A DNA stretch of 64,000 bases from Pseudoxanthomonas sp. X-1 (GTDB taxonomy: Bacteria; Pseudomonadota; Gammaproteobacteria; Xanthomonadales; Xanthomonadaceae). The DNA lies in NCBI RefSeq assembly GCF_020042665.1, contig NZ_CP083376.1:904001-968000 (forward strand), given 5' to 3'. Of the stretch, positions 49,691 to 58,744 are shown piece after piece. A program made the translations under genes and the position numbers. How positions within the stretch are numbered: position 1 is the first letter of the stretch; each line of letters begins with the position of its first letter. The notes beneath the pieces are model-generated. The model searched no databases. It was not told the DNA's origin and worked only from the letters and a program-made list of their open reading frames with translations.

Positions 49691-51145
49691 CTAACTCAAG
49701 GCTGGCGCAGATCCCGCACCTGGCGCCAGCGACCGGAACGCCAAGCGATTGCGACCGGCCCGCTTGGCGTCGTACAGCGCCGCGTCGGTCGCCTCCAGCA
49801 GCGCGGCGGGGTCGTCATTCTCCATTGCCACGGCGGCGCCGACCCCGATGCTGACGGTGACATAGGGCCCGGGATCGGGCGCGTGCAGCCTGAGCGCCTC
49901 GACCGCGGCGCGCAGGCGTTCGGCCAGGGCCTGGGCCGCCTGCGCATCGGTGGCCGGCAGGATCACGGCGAATTCCTCACCGCCGTAGCGCGTCACCACA
50001 TCCGTCGCGCGCGTGCAGCCGGTCGCCAGCGCCCGCGCGACCGCGCGCAGGTGCGCATCGCCGACCTGGTGGCCGCTGCTGTCGTTGAGGCGCTTGAAGT
50101 GATCGATGTCGATCATCAGCAGCGCCAGCGGTTCGCCGGAGCGGCGCGCACGCCGCCATTCGCGCTCCAGCACCGCATCGAACTCCCGCCGGTTGGCCAG
50201 CCCGGTCAGCGTGTCCACGCGCGCCAACGCATGCAGTTCCTCGCGTTCGGCCATGGCGCGCAGCTGCTGCAGCACGCTACGCGCGCCGTATCCCAGCAGC
50301 GCGAACACGAATCCTGCGATCGCCCATTGCGGATGTGCGCCGAGCATGAGCGCCGAGGTGGCCAGCACGCTGATGGGCAGCAGCAACGGGCTGCCGGCAC
50401 GCACGATCGAGGCCAGGCGCGGCAGCCGCCAGGCGGGCGGCGCAGCGGCCACCGGGCGCAGCGCCAGCGCCGCCAGCAGCAGGAACGGCACGTCGATCAG
50501 CAGGTCCCAGAACAGCCCGAACGGGCTGTCCGACGGCGCGCCATGGTTGATGTAGGCCGCCACGACCAGATAGACGCACGCGAACGCGGCCTGGCTGCCG
50601 TGGAAGTGGCGCTGGGCGGCAGTGCCGCTGGCCAGCCAGCGCATTACCGAGAACACGGCGATGAAGGCGTTCTCCACGTCCAGCATCAATGCGAGCCGGT
50701 GCAGCCCCTCCTCGCTGGCGCTGCTCAGGGTGGCGAAGGTGAAGGTGTGCACGAAGAACAGCAGGCCCAGGGCCATCGCCATCAGCGCATCGAGCAGGCG
50801 CACCGTCCAGGCTTCGCCCTGATGACTGGCCAGGGCGAACGTGAGCGGCACGCCGTAGAGCACGTACAGCAGCACGCTGGCGCCGGAGGTGGACGACGGG
50901 CTGTCCAGGACCACGATCTGCAGCATGTTCACGGCCATGCCGCCGGCCCACAGCAGCAGTCCGATCGCCAGCGCGATCCAGCCGCTGGCCGCGAGGTTGC
51001 CGCGGCTGCGCCACAGGCAGGTGCCCGCCGCCAGCAGCGGCGCGCCGAGCAGGAACGTGAACGACACCGCTTCGGCCTGCGCAGGCAGTGCCCACAGCGC
51101 CGCTGCGTGGATCAACAGATACGTCAGAGGCAGCAGCATGCGCAC
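49691..51145 (-). CDS. Diguanylate cyclase (GGDEF) with N-terminal membrane domain
   Basis: The 484-aa protein has about eight hydrophobic segments in residues 1-300, then a short helix (QQLRAMAEREELHALARVDTL) and the GGDEF domain with LTGLANRREFDAVLEREWRR, IDIDHFKRLNDSSGHQVGD and the active-site RYGGEEFAVILPA. Gly-Gly-Glu-Glu-Phe is a functional variant. It makes cyclic di-GMP from two GTP and probably responds to a membrane or periplasmic signal. No inhibitory RxxD is obvious upstream of the GGEEF. Single gene. Confidence 0.93.
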   Translation of the reverse strand: MRMLLPLTYLLIHAAALWALPAQAEAVSFTFLLGAPLLAAGTCLWRSRGNLAASGWIALAIGLLLWAGGMAVNMLQIVVLDSPSSTSGASVLLYVLYGVPLTFALASHQGEAWTVRLLDALMAMALGLLFFVHTFTFATLSSASEEGLHRLALMLDVENAFIAVFSVMRWLASGTAAQRHFHGSQAAFACVYLVVAAYINHGAPSDSPFGLFWDLLIDVPFLLLAALALRPVAAAPPAWRLPRLASIVRAGSPLLLPISVLATSALMLGAHPQWAIAGFVFALLGYGARSVLQQLRAMAEREELHALARVDTLTGLANRREFDAVLEREWRRARRSGEPLALLMIDIDHFKRLNDSSGHQVGDAHLRAVARALATGCTRATDVVTRYGGEEFAVILPATDAQAAQALAERLRAAVEALRLHAPDPGPYVTVSIGVGAAVAMENDDPAALLEATDAALYDAKRAGRNRLAFRSLAPGAGSAPALS

Positions 51146-51302
51146 GCCATCGGGTCCTCCCCCGGCGCCACCATACTTGGCTGTCGCCGTGGCTCACAAG
51201 CCGCCGCCCGCGCCAGGCGGACGATGCGTCCCACCGCGCGGACGCGCCCGACATCGCCCCTGGCTTAGCATGGCCAGCCCGATCGTTCGCACAGGAGTCC
51301 CC

Positions 51303-52283
51303 ATGGCCGACCACACGATGACCGCCATCGCCATCCGCGACGGCAAGGGCGCGGCCGACGCGCTGCATCCGGTGCAGGTGCCGCGCCCGGTGGCGGGCGA
51401 GGGCCAGGTGCTGATCCGCGTGCATGCCGCCGGCATCAATCGGCCCGACCTGCTGCAGCGCCAGGGCCACTATCCGCCGCCGCCCGGCGCGCCGGAGACG
51501 CTGGGGCTGGAAGTGGCCGGCGAAGTCGTCACCGGCGCCGGCCGCTGGCAGCCTGGCGACCACGTCTGCGCGCTGCTGGCCGGCGGCGGCTATGCGCAGT
51601 ACGTGGCGGTGGACGCGCGCCAGGTGCTGCCGCTGCCGGAAGGCTGCGATTTCGTCCATGCCGCGGCGCTGCCGGAGACGGTGTTCACCGTGTTCGCCAA
51701 CGTGTTCGAGCACGGTCAGCTCAAGGCCGGCGAACGGCTGCTGCTGCACGGGGCCACCTCGGGCATCGGCGTGATGGCGATCCAGATGGCCAAGGCCGCC
51801 GGCGCGCAGGTGCTGGCCACCGCGCGCGGCGCGGACAAGGCCGCGCAGGCGCGCACGCTGGGCGCCGACATCGCGGTGGACACCCGCGCCGGTTCGTTCG
51901 TCGAGGCGGCCAAGGCGGCCGGCGGCGTCGATGTGTCGCTGGACATGGTCGGCGCCAGCGTGTTCGCCGACACGCTGGCGGTGCTCAACCCGCGCGGCCG
52001 CATCGTCTACATCGCCGCCCAGGGCGGCGGCACGCTGGAAGTGCCGATCATGGAGCTGATGCGACGCCAGGCCGTGCTGACCGGCTCGACCCTGCGCCCG
52101 CGCAGCGCGGAAGAGAAAGGCCGCCTGGCGACCGAGATCGAACGCCGGGTCTGGCCGTGGATCGCGCAGGGCCAGGTAAAGGTGCTGGTCGATCGCACCT
52201 TCCCGTTGGAACAGGCCGCGCAGGCGCATGCCTATCTCGAAGCCGGCCAGCATCTGGGCAAGGTCGTGCTGACGATGGCGTGA
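51303..52283 (+). CDS. Quinone oxidoreductase, zinc-independent MDR family
   Basis: The 326-aa protein starts MADHTMTAIAIRDGKG. The MDR pattern is INRPDLLQRQGHYPPPPGAP, GLEVAGEVVTGAGRWQPGDH, and the NADPH-binding ERLLLHGATSGIGVMAIQMAKA. Zinc ligands of alcohol dehydrogenases are absent. It resembles PIG3/QorA-type enzymes that reduce quinones with NADPH. Single gene, start preceded by CAGGAGT. Confidence 0.92.
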   Translation: MADHTMTAIAIRDGKGAADALHPVQVPRPVAGEGQVLIRVHAAGINRPDLLQRQGHYPPPPGAPETLGLEVAGEVVTGAGRWQPGDHVCALLAGGGYAQYVAVDARQVLPLPEGCDFVHAAALPETVFTVFANVFEHGQLKAGERLLLHGATSGIGVMAIQMAKAAGAQVLATARGADKAAQARTLGADIAVDTRAGSFVEAAKAAGGVDVSLDMVGASVFADTLAVLNPRGRIVYIAAQGGGTLEVPIMELMRRQAVLTGSTLRPRSAEEKGRLATEIERRVWPWIAQGQVKVLVDRTFPLEQAAQAHAYLEAGQHLGKVVLTMA

Positions 52284-52390
52284 CCCGATCGCCGCTTCGG
52301 TCTGCCCCCGACGTGGCATCATCGCCAGCCCCCACGATTCCAACGTGCCCACGCCGCATGGCGTGCGGCGCCTGCAATGAGGAGCGTGGC

Positions 52391-53713
52391 ATGCGGATCA
52401 ACGGGTGGTGGGTGCTGGCGGTGCTGTTGGCGGGCGTGCCCTTGGCGCACGCCGCGGAGCGGGCCGAGCGGCCGGCGCAGGTGCGCATCGTCGAACGGCA
52501 GGGCGCCTTCGAGCTGATGGTGGACGGCCAGCCGTTCTACGTCCGTGGCGCCGGCATGCGCGGCGATGCGCGCGAGCAGGATGCGCTGGCCGCGCGCGGC
52601 GGCAATGCCTTCCGCACCTGGCAGACCGGCGCCGACACCGCCCGGGTGAAGGCGATGCTGGACCACGCGCAGGCCAAGGGCCTCAAGGTGGCGATGGGCA
52701 TCGAGGTCGCGCGCGAGCGGCACGGGTTCGATTACGACGACGCCGGCGCCGTGGAGGCGCAGCGCACGCGCATCCGCGGCGAGGTGCTGGCCTGGAAGGA
52801 CCATCCCGCGGTGCTGATGTGGGTGGTGGGCAACGAGCTGAACCTGGAATCGACCAACCCGCGCGTCTGGAATGCCGTGGGTGCGCTGGCCGACATGATT
52901 CACCGCCTCGATCCGAACCATCCGGTGATGACCACGCTGGCGGGCCTGGACAAGCCGCTGGTCGATGCGATCAAGACGCGCGCGCCCTCGCTGGACCTGA
53001 TCGGCATCCAGCTTTACGGCGACCTCGACCGGCTGCCGGAGAAGCTTCGCCAGAGCCAGTGGACCGGCCCGTACCTCGTCACCGAATGGGGTCCGACCGG
53101 CCATTGGGAGAGTCCGCTGACCGCCTGGGGCGCGCCGATCGAGGACACGTCCACCGACAAGGCGCGGCTGCTGGCGCAGCGCTACCGCCAGGTGATTCAG
53201 GCGGACAAGCGCCAGGGACTGGGCTCGTTCGTCTTCCTGTGGGGACAGAAGCAGGAGCGCACGCCGACCTGGTACGGCCTGTTCCTGCCGGACGGCACCA
53301 CGACGCCGGCGGTGGACACCCTGCAATGGCTGTGGACCGGCCACTGGCCGCGCAACCGCGCGCCGTCGATCCAGGCGCCGACGATCGATGGGCAGGGCGC
53401 GCGCGCCAGCGTCACCCTGGCGCCGGGCAGCGCCCATACCGCGTCGGCGCCCGCACAGGATCCCGATGGCGATGCCCTGGACTATCGCTGGACCGTCCTG
53501 CGCGAGAGCCAGGCGACCAGTGTCGGCGGCGATCCGGAAACCGTCCCCGCCCAGGTCGACGTGGCCATCGGCGACACCGCCGATGGCGCAACGCGCCTGG
53601 TCGCACCGCAGGCGCCCGGCAACTACCGGCTGTTCGTCGAAGTACGCGATGGCCAGGGGCACGCGGCCACCGCCAACCTGCCGTTCCGGGTCGAGCTCAC
53701 GCCGGGAAAGTGA
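52391..53713 (+). CDS. Secreted TIM-barrel glycoside hydrolase (GH2/GH5-like)
   Basis: The 440-aa protein starts after GAGGAG with a signal peptide (LAVLLAGVPLAHAAE). The barrel has FELMVDGQPFYVRGAGMRGD and GNAFRTWQTGAD early, the putative acid/base Glu in MWVVGNELNLES, and the putative nucleophile Glu in YLVTEWGPTGHWESP. From ~residue 320 a small beta-sandwich domain (SAHTASAPAQDPDGDALDYRW) follows, a polycystic-kidney- or cadherin-like fold. Substrate is undecided, probably beta-glucan or a related polysaccharide. It ends overlapping the VOC gene by 17 bp. Confidence 0.85.
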   Translation: MRINGWWVLAVLLAGVPLAHAAERAERPAQVRIVERQGAFELMVDGQPFYVRGAGMRGDAREQDALAARGGNAFRTWQTGADTARVKAMLDHAQAKGLKVAMGIEVARERHGFDYDDAGAVEAQRTRIRGEVLAWKDHPAVLMWVVGNELNLESTNPRVWNAVGALADMIHRLDPNHPVMTTLAGLDKPLVDAIKTRAPSLDLIGIQLYGDLDRLPEKLRQSQWTGPYLVTEWGPTGHWESPLTAWGAPIEDTSTDKARLLAQRYRQVIQADKRQGLGSFVFLWGQKQERTPTWYGLFLPDGTTTPAVDTLQWLWTGHWPRNRAPSIQAPTIDGQGARASVTLAPGSAHTASAPAQDPDGDALDYRWTVLRESQATSVGGDPETVPAQVDVAIGDTADGATRLVAPQAPGNYRLFVEVRDGQGHAATANLPFRVELTPGK

Positions 53714-54131
53714 TCCGTACCGCTTCGTCGCTTCGTTCGGCCGGACCATGGAAGACGGCCTCGATGTTGTTGCCATCGGGGTCGAGGACGAAGGCCGCGT
53801 AATAGTTCGGGTGATACGGCCGCAGCCCCGGCGCGCCATGGTCGCGGCCGCCGTGCGCCAGGGCGACCTTGTGGAAGGCATCGACCATGGCCGCATCGCG
53901 CGCCTGGAAGGCCAGGTGATGGCGCCCGGTGAGTTCGCCGGTGGCGGCGGGGCTGTCGGCGCTCGAGACGAACAGTTCGTCGGCCCAGAAGTAGCCAGGC
54001 CCGGTGCCGCCGATCGGGATGCCCAGCGCGCCGAGTACCGCGCTGTAGAACTCCTGGCTGGCGGGCAGGTCGCGCACCACCAGATGCAGGTGGTCGATCA
54101 GGCGGCCGCGGAAGAGGGCCTGGGTTTCCAT
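53697..54131 (-). CDS. VOC (glyoxalase/bleomycin-resistance fold) protein
   Basis: The 144-aa protein has two beta-alpha-beta-beta-beta modules: DHLHLVVRDLPASQEFYSAV at the start and YAAFVLDPDGNNIEAVFHG at the end, with GRHHLAFQARDAAMVDAFHK between them. Conserved His, His and Glu give a metal site. Such proteins act in dioxygenase, glyoxalase or resistance reactions; the substrate is unknown. Convergent overlap with the glycoside hydrolase gene. Confidence 0.88.
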   Translation of the reverse strand: METQALFRGRLIDHLHLVVRDLPASQEFYSAVLGALGIPIGGTGPGYFWADELFVSSADSPAATGELTGRHHLAFQARDAAMVDAFHKVALAHGGRDHGAPGLRPYHPNYYAAFVLDPDGNNIEAVFHGPAERSDEAVRITFPA

Positions 54132-54229
54132 GGGAAGGCTCCGGCAGGGAAGGTCTGACGAGGTTGTAGCACCGACGTTGCAGCGGTCCCGTCATGTTGC
54201 GGAGGCCGCCATCGCCGGCGCCGTCGCGC

Positions 54230-54481
54230 TTACTCGTAGAACGCGTCGGCCGCGTCGATCTCCAGCCCCTGCGCCTTGGCATAGGCCACCGCGGCCCGGC
54301 ACGCGGCCAGCGCGACCGGGTTGTCCTCCAGATGCGACAGCGGCGCGCAGCGCATGGTGAGCAGGTCGGCGTCGTGGCACAGCGCCACCTCGCCATCGGC
54401 GGTCACGCTGATCGTGTCGTCGCCCGAAGTAACGAAATAGAGCCGTTCGGTATTGCGTCCATAGATATGGAAAAAAGCCAT
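54230..54481 (-). CDS. Small conserved hypothetical protein
   Basis: The 83-aa protein starts at MAFFHIYGRNTERLYFV, preceded by AAGGAG, which decides this ATG over one 11 codons upstream. It continues with TISVTADGEVALCHDADLL and an Ala-rich helix (ALAACRAAVAYAKAQGLEI). No membrane segment or known motif. The gap of 319 bp to the next gene has no clear feature. Confidence 0.6.
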   Translation of the reverse strand: MAFFHIYGRNTERLYFVTSGDDTISVTADGEVALCHDADLLTMRCAPLSHLEDNPVALAACRAAVAYAKAQGLEIDAADAFYE

Positions 54482-54800
54482 TGCACTCTCCTTGTGTTGA
54501 GCGCTGGCGACCACGGTACAGATCCCGTGCGGCCAGCCTGTTCAGGAACGCTCACGAACCCCGCCCGGTTCCGAACCGTCATCCATGCTTCACCCGGCCT
54601 TGACCGTTTGGCGCGACGTTGGCCAACGTTGGCGTCAAAGCCGCTGAATCGCGCCACACCGCCCCTGATCTGCCCCGGTTCCCCGACCTTGCGTTCCTCC
54701 TCTGGCACCGCCTTGGGCGCGCACCCCTTCCAGCGCGGCGGCGGCGGGTGGAGTATGTGCCGCGTCAGGCGCAAACGGACCTGGGCGACAAGGAGGAAGT

Positions 54801-55280
54801 GTGTACTGGAAGACCTGGGACGAGGATCGACTGACCGACGCGCTGCTGCACGCATCCGCGCGGGAAGGCCCGCCGCGGCAGGACGACTACCTGATGGTGG
54901 CCGGCTGCCTGCATCACGCCCGCAGTGAGGTCCGCAAACGCGCCATCCTGATCGGGGGCGTGCGCTGGGCCGATCCGACGCTGCTGGGTTATTTCCAGGG
55001 CGCGCTGGCGACCGGCAGCGAGCTCGACGACGAGAACCGGCGGCTGATGATCGAGTGCCTGGTCTCCGACTGCATGGGACGACGGGCGCAGGTCGAACCC
55101 CTGCGCGCGCTGCTGCGATGGGTGATGCCGACCCAGCCCCGCGACAGCCTCGCCGCCAAGGCCGCCTACGTGGGCATCGAACTGCTGTCCGGGCGTCTGG
55201 AGGCCGGCGATTACGCGCGGATCGACTACGCCCGCGTGCACCTGCCCGGCCACGAGGAGCGCGGCCCGGCGCCCGAGTGA
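54801..55280 (+). CDS. Hypothetical HEAT-like helical protein
   Basis: The 159-aa protein starts at a GTG after AAGGAGG. It begins YWKTWDEDRLTDALLHASAR and continues in paired helices (SEVRKRAILIGGVRWADPTL; AAKAAYVGIELLSGRLEAGD) that recall HEAT repeats, usually protein-binding. No family was recognised. It is followed by a diverged hairpin repeat before the phosphatase-fold gene. Confidence 0.65.
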   Translation: MYWKTWDEDRLTDALLHASAREGPPRQDDYLMVAGCLHHARSEVRKRAILIGGVRWADPTLLGYFQGALATGSELDDENRRLMIECLVSDCMGRRAQVEPLRALLRWVMPTQPRDSLAAKAAYVGIELLSGRLEAGDYARIDYARVHLPGHEERGPAPE

Positions 55281-55419
55281 GTGCGGTTCCGGCGCGCGCT
55301 ACGCCCTCAAGTTGGCGACAGCCCCGCGAGTCCGTCGTTTCGGCGAACGCCCGAACCCAGGAACGTAGGCATTGCCTTGCCTGTCCGGATCGGCGATCCC
55401 TCTCGCGGCCGGGCCTCGC

Positions 55420-56337
55420 TCAGGGCCTGGCGGAGGCGCGTGCGGGGAAGGCGAAGGTCGCCACTACCGGGAAGTGGTCGGACGGATAACGCGCTCCGTC
55501 GTGGTCGGTCAGCGTGGCCACCGACAGCGGCTGCAGGCCGCGCGAGAGGATCCAGTCGATGCGCTTGTCCGGTGTGCCGGTGAAGTCGTGGAAGGTGCGG
55601 TCCGGTCCGCTGCGCGAGGGGGCCGATTCCCAGCTGTCGTGCAGCAGCGCCGTCAGGGTGGCGTGTGGCGCGGAATCCGGCGTGGTGTTGAAGTCGCCGG
55701 TCAGCACGACCGGCTCGCCGGCCGGCAGCGCCTTGAGCCGCTGCGCGATCAACAGCGCGCACTTCACGCGCGCGGCCTCGTCCTGATCGCGATAGGGGAA
55801 GTGGGTGTTGTAGAGCACGAAGGTGCGTCCGTCGGCGATGCGCTGGAAGCGTGCCCAGGTCACCATGCGCGGCAGCGGATGCCCCCAGCTGATGCTGCCG
55901 GGCACCTCCGGCGTGTCCGATAGCCAGAAGTCGCCCGAATCCAGCACCTTCAGTTTGTCCTTGCGATAGAACACGCCCATGTGCTCGTCTTCGTCGCCGC
56001 CGCGCCGGCCCTGGCCGAACCAGGCGTACTGCGGCAGGCGCGCGGCCAGGTCGTCGGCCTGGCGCTTGACCAGCTCCTGGGTGCCCATCACGTCGGGCGC
56101 CTGCTCGGTGACCACGCGCGCCAGCAGGTCGCGGCGGTTCTCCCAGCGGTTCTCGTTGGTATCGGCCGGCGTGCGCACGTTGAAGCTCATCACCTTCAGC
56201 GCGGCGGACGTGTCCGGCGTGGCGGCAAGCGCCTGCGCCAGCGGCAGGCCGATGAGCAGCATCAGCATCAGCCGCGCCTGGCGGCGACGCGCTAACAGCA
56301 GCTGGAAGGCGGGAGACAACAGGCGGGACAGGAGCAT
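55420..56337 (-). CDS. Secreted endonuclease/exonuclease/phosphatase-family protein
   Basis: The ~305-aa protein has a long signal region (LMLMLLIGLPLAQALAA). The EEP fold is clear: LKVMSFNVRTPADTNENRWE, VMGTQELVKRQADDL with the metal-binding Glu, WGHPLPRMVTWARFQRIADG, FVLYNTHFPYRDQDEAARVK, VVLTGDFNTTPDSAPHATL (active Asp-x-Asn), RIDWILSRGL and YPSDHFPVVATFAF with the catalytic Asp-His. Such exported enzymes cleave phosphodiesters of nucleic acids, lipids or inositides. I start at MLLSRLLSPAF; three in-frame ATGs make the exact start uncertain. Confidence 0.88.
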   Translation of the reverse strand: MLLSRLLSPAFQLLLARRRQARLMLMLLIGLPLAQALAATPDTSAALKVMSFNVRTPADTNENRWENRRDLLARVVTEQAPDVMGTQELVKRQADDLAARLPQYAWFGQGRRGGDEDEHMGVFYRKDKLKVLDSGDFWLSDTPEVPGSISWGHPLPRMVTWARFQRIADGRTFVLYNTHFPYRDQDEAARVKCALLIAQRLKALPAGEPVVLTGDFNTTPDSAPHATLTALLHDSWESAPSRSGPDRTFHDFTGTPDKRIDWILSRGLQPLSVATLTDHDGARYPSDHFPVVATFAFPARASARP

Positions 56338-56499
56338 GGGCGTGTAGGCAGACGGCGCGACGGGCGCCATGGTCCGCCAAACGCGCGCCGGGCGAAACGC
56401 TGCGAAAGTCGCAGGGCCCGTGCGGGCCTTCACTGGAAGGGCCCGCGTTTGTTGAGCTGCATCACGGATCCGCAGGGCCGTCGTGGCGGCCCGCGCACC

Positions 56500-57912
56500 T
56501 CATTCACCCCAGCTGGCGTGGAAGCTGCCCTGCGCGTCGACGCGCTCGAAGGTATGCGCACCGAAGAAGTCGCGCTGGGCCTGGATCAGGTTGGCCGGCA
56601 GGCGCGCGCTGCGGTAGCCGTCGTAGTAGGCGATGGCCGAGGCGAAGCAGGGCACCGGGATGCCGGCCTTCACCGCCGTGGCGACCACCTCGCGCAGCGC
56701 GTCCTGGTAATCGGCGGCGACCTTCTGGAAGTACGGTGCCAGCAGCAGGTTGGCCAGCTTGGCGTCGGCCGCGTAGGCGTCGGTGATCTTCTGCAGGAAG
56801 CGCGCGCGGATGATGCAGCCGGCGCGGAAGATGCTGGCGATCTGGCCGTAGCGCAGGTCCCAGCCGTACTCGTCCGAGGCCGCGCGCATCTGCGCGAAGC
56901 CCTGCGCATAGGACACGATCTTGCTCAGGTACAGCGCCTTGCGCACCGCCTCGACGAAGGCCGCGCGATCGCCGTCGAAGGCGGGCGCGTCGGGCCCCGC
57001 GAGGATCTTCGCGGCGGCCACGCGCTCGTCCTTCAGCGACGAGAGCACGCGGGCGAACACCGATTCGGTGATCAGCGGCAGCGGCGTGCCCAGGTCGAGC
57101 GCGCTCTGGCTGGTCCACTTGCCCGTGCCCTTCTGCGCGGCGCGGTCGAGCACGTTGTCCAGCAGATCGCCCTCGCCGCGGTCATCGCGCTTGCGCAGGA
57201 TCGTGGCGGTGATCTCGATCAGGTAGCTGTCCAGTTCGCCCTGGTTCCACTGCGCGTAGGTGTCGGCCAGCTCGGCGTTGGACAGGCCCAGCACGTGCTT
57301 GAGCACGGCATAGCTCTCGGCGATCAGCTGCATGTCGCCGTACTCGATGCCGTTGTGGACCATCTTGACGTAGTGGCCGGCGCCATCCGGGCCGATGTAG
57401 GCCACGCACGGCGTGCCGTCCTCGGCCCGCGCGGCGATCTCCTCGAGGATCGGCGCGACCAGGTCGTAGGCGTCCTTCGGCCCGCCGGGCATGATCGAGG
57501 GCCCCTTGAGCGCGCCTTCCTCGCCGCCGGACACCCCGGTACCGATGAAATGCAGGCCGGCCTGCGCCAGTTCCTCGTTGCGCCGGCGCGTGTCCTGAAA
57601 GAAGGTGTTGCCGCCGTCGATCAGCACATCGCCCTTGGCCAGCAGCGGCTTGAGTTCGGCGATCACCGCGTCGGTGCCGGCGCCGGCCTTGACCATCAGC
57701 AGGATGCGGCGCGGGGTTTCCAGCGAATCGACGAACTCGGCCAGCGTATAGGTCGGCACCAGCCCGGCATCGGGATGTTCGGCCATCACCTCGTCGGTCT
57801 TCTCGCGGCTGCGGTTGAAGATGGAGACCTGGTGCCCGCGGCTGGCGATGTTCAGCGCCAGGTTGCGGCCCATGACCGCCATGCCGACCACGCCGATGGG
57901 TTGCTTGCTCAT
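56500..57912 (-). CDS. gnd: 6-phosphogluconate dehydrogenase, decarboxylating
   Basis: The 470-aa protein has the NADP-binding [20 protein letters not shown] (GxGxxGxxxA type), then [11 protein letters not shown], the catalytic loop [40 protein letters not shown] with the active Lys and Asn, and the long-form C-terminal tail with [12 protein letters not shown]. It oxidises 6-phosphogluconate to ribulose 5-phosphate, CO2 and NADPH in the pentose phosphate pathway. Length matches the ~470-aa enterobacterial/eukaryotic form. The start is [11 protein letters not shown], ten codons inside the open frame. Confidence 0.96.
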   Translation of the reverse strand: MSKQPIGVVGMAVMGRNLALNIASRGHQVSIFNRSREKTDEVMAEHPDAGLVPTYTLAEFVDSLETPRRILLMVKAGAGTDAVIAELKPLLAKGDVLIDGGNTFFQDTRRRNEELAQAGLHFIGTGVSGGEEGALKGPSIMPGGPKDAYDLVAPILEEIAARAEDGTPCVAYIGPDGAGHYVKMVHNGIEYGDMQLIAESYAVLKHVLGLSNAELADTYAQWNQGELDSYLIEITATILRKRDDRGEGDLLDNVLDRAAQKGTGKWTSQSALDLGTPLPLITESVFARVLSSLKDERVAAAKILAGPDAPAFDGDRAAFVEAVRKALYLSKIVSYAQGFAQMRAASDEYGWDLRYGQIASIFRAGCIIRARFLQKITDAYAADAKLANLLLAPYFQKVAADYQDALREVVATAVKAGIPVPCFASAIAYYDGYRSARLPANLIQAQRDFFGAHTFERVDAQGSFHASWGE

Positions 57913-58146
57913 GCGCACTCCAGTTGCCTTCAACGGCACCACGGGAAAGGGGCGGGCATGATAACGAGCGGGTCAGTCACTGCATGTCCGCGGGCGGCCG
58001 AGCGCGCGCGATGCAGTGTCCCGCGGGAGCCAAACGGACCGCACGCTGTCGCGACGGTGACCATGCGGACAGGCCCAGGCCGGTTTCAGCACGGCTTCAA
58101 TCCGGCCTGCCCAGGATCGAGATCACGCCCACACCGGTCACCCACG

Positions 58147-58458
58147 ATGGACTGTCCCGTCTGCAAGACCACCGCGCTGATGATGTCCGAACGTCAGGGC
58201 ATCGAGATCGACTACTGCCCGCAGTGCCGCGGCATCTGGCTGGACCGCGGCGAGCTGGACAAGCTGATCGACCGCGCCAGCCCGGCGCCGGCCCCGCGCC
58301 AGGCCGCGGCCCCACCGCCGCCACCGGCGTCGGCCTATGGTGAGCGACCCCGGGATCGCCGTGACGACGAGCGCTATCGCCACACCGCCGGGGGCTACGA
58401 CGGCTACGGCCGCAAGCGCAAGAAGGAAGGCTTTCTGTCCGAGCTGTTCGATTTCTGA
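58147..58458 (+). CDS. TFIIB-type zinc-ribbon protein
   Basis: The 103-aa protein starts MDCPVCKTTALMMSERQGIE and has the paired CPVC and CPQC knuckles with the conserved GIWLDRGELDKLIDRA helix of the zf-TFIIB family. The C-terminal half is a Pro/Ala linker and an Arg/Tyr-rich tail ending KKEGFLSELFDF. Role unknown; members may bind nucleic acids. Confidence 0.92.
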   Translation: MDCPVCKTTALMMSERQGIEIDYCPQCRGIWLDRGELDKLIDRASPAPAPRQAAAPPPPPASAYGERPRDRRDDERYRHTAGGYDGYGRKRKKEGFLSELFDF

Positions 58459-58707
58459 AGCCGCTCCCCCTTGGTGCTCCGGGGCCGGGTGTTCGGATGA
58501 GGCGAAGAATGCCGATCGGCCTCTTGAACAGTCCGCTACAGCCCGCATGTGATCCTGAGGCAGCGTCGCGGATCCGCCCGGATCGCCCAAGCGACTGATT
58601 GCAAAGGGAATTGCGTTGGAAGGAACTGGATTTCCAAAAATGAATGCAATGCAACAGGTGGCGCGGTAATTGTTCCTTTGGTAGAACAAAGGGAACCATC
58701 CCACGCC

Positions 58708-58744
58708 TTAGCAGTCCAACCCCCACATTGCTAAGATCGCTGCC
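58708..58744 (+). promoter_or_regulatory. rpoH promoter candidate and TTAGCA/TGCTAA inverted repeat
   Basis: CTTAGCA (58707-58713) and TGCTAAG (58729-58735) form an inverted repeat 10-38 bp before the rpoH start. TTAGCA and TAAGAT (58732-58737) with 18-bp spacing would make a promoter starting at about 58744, which would give a leaderless mRNA. No Shine-Dalgarno sequence is present. Confidence 0.4.
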
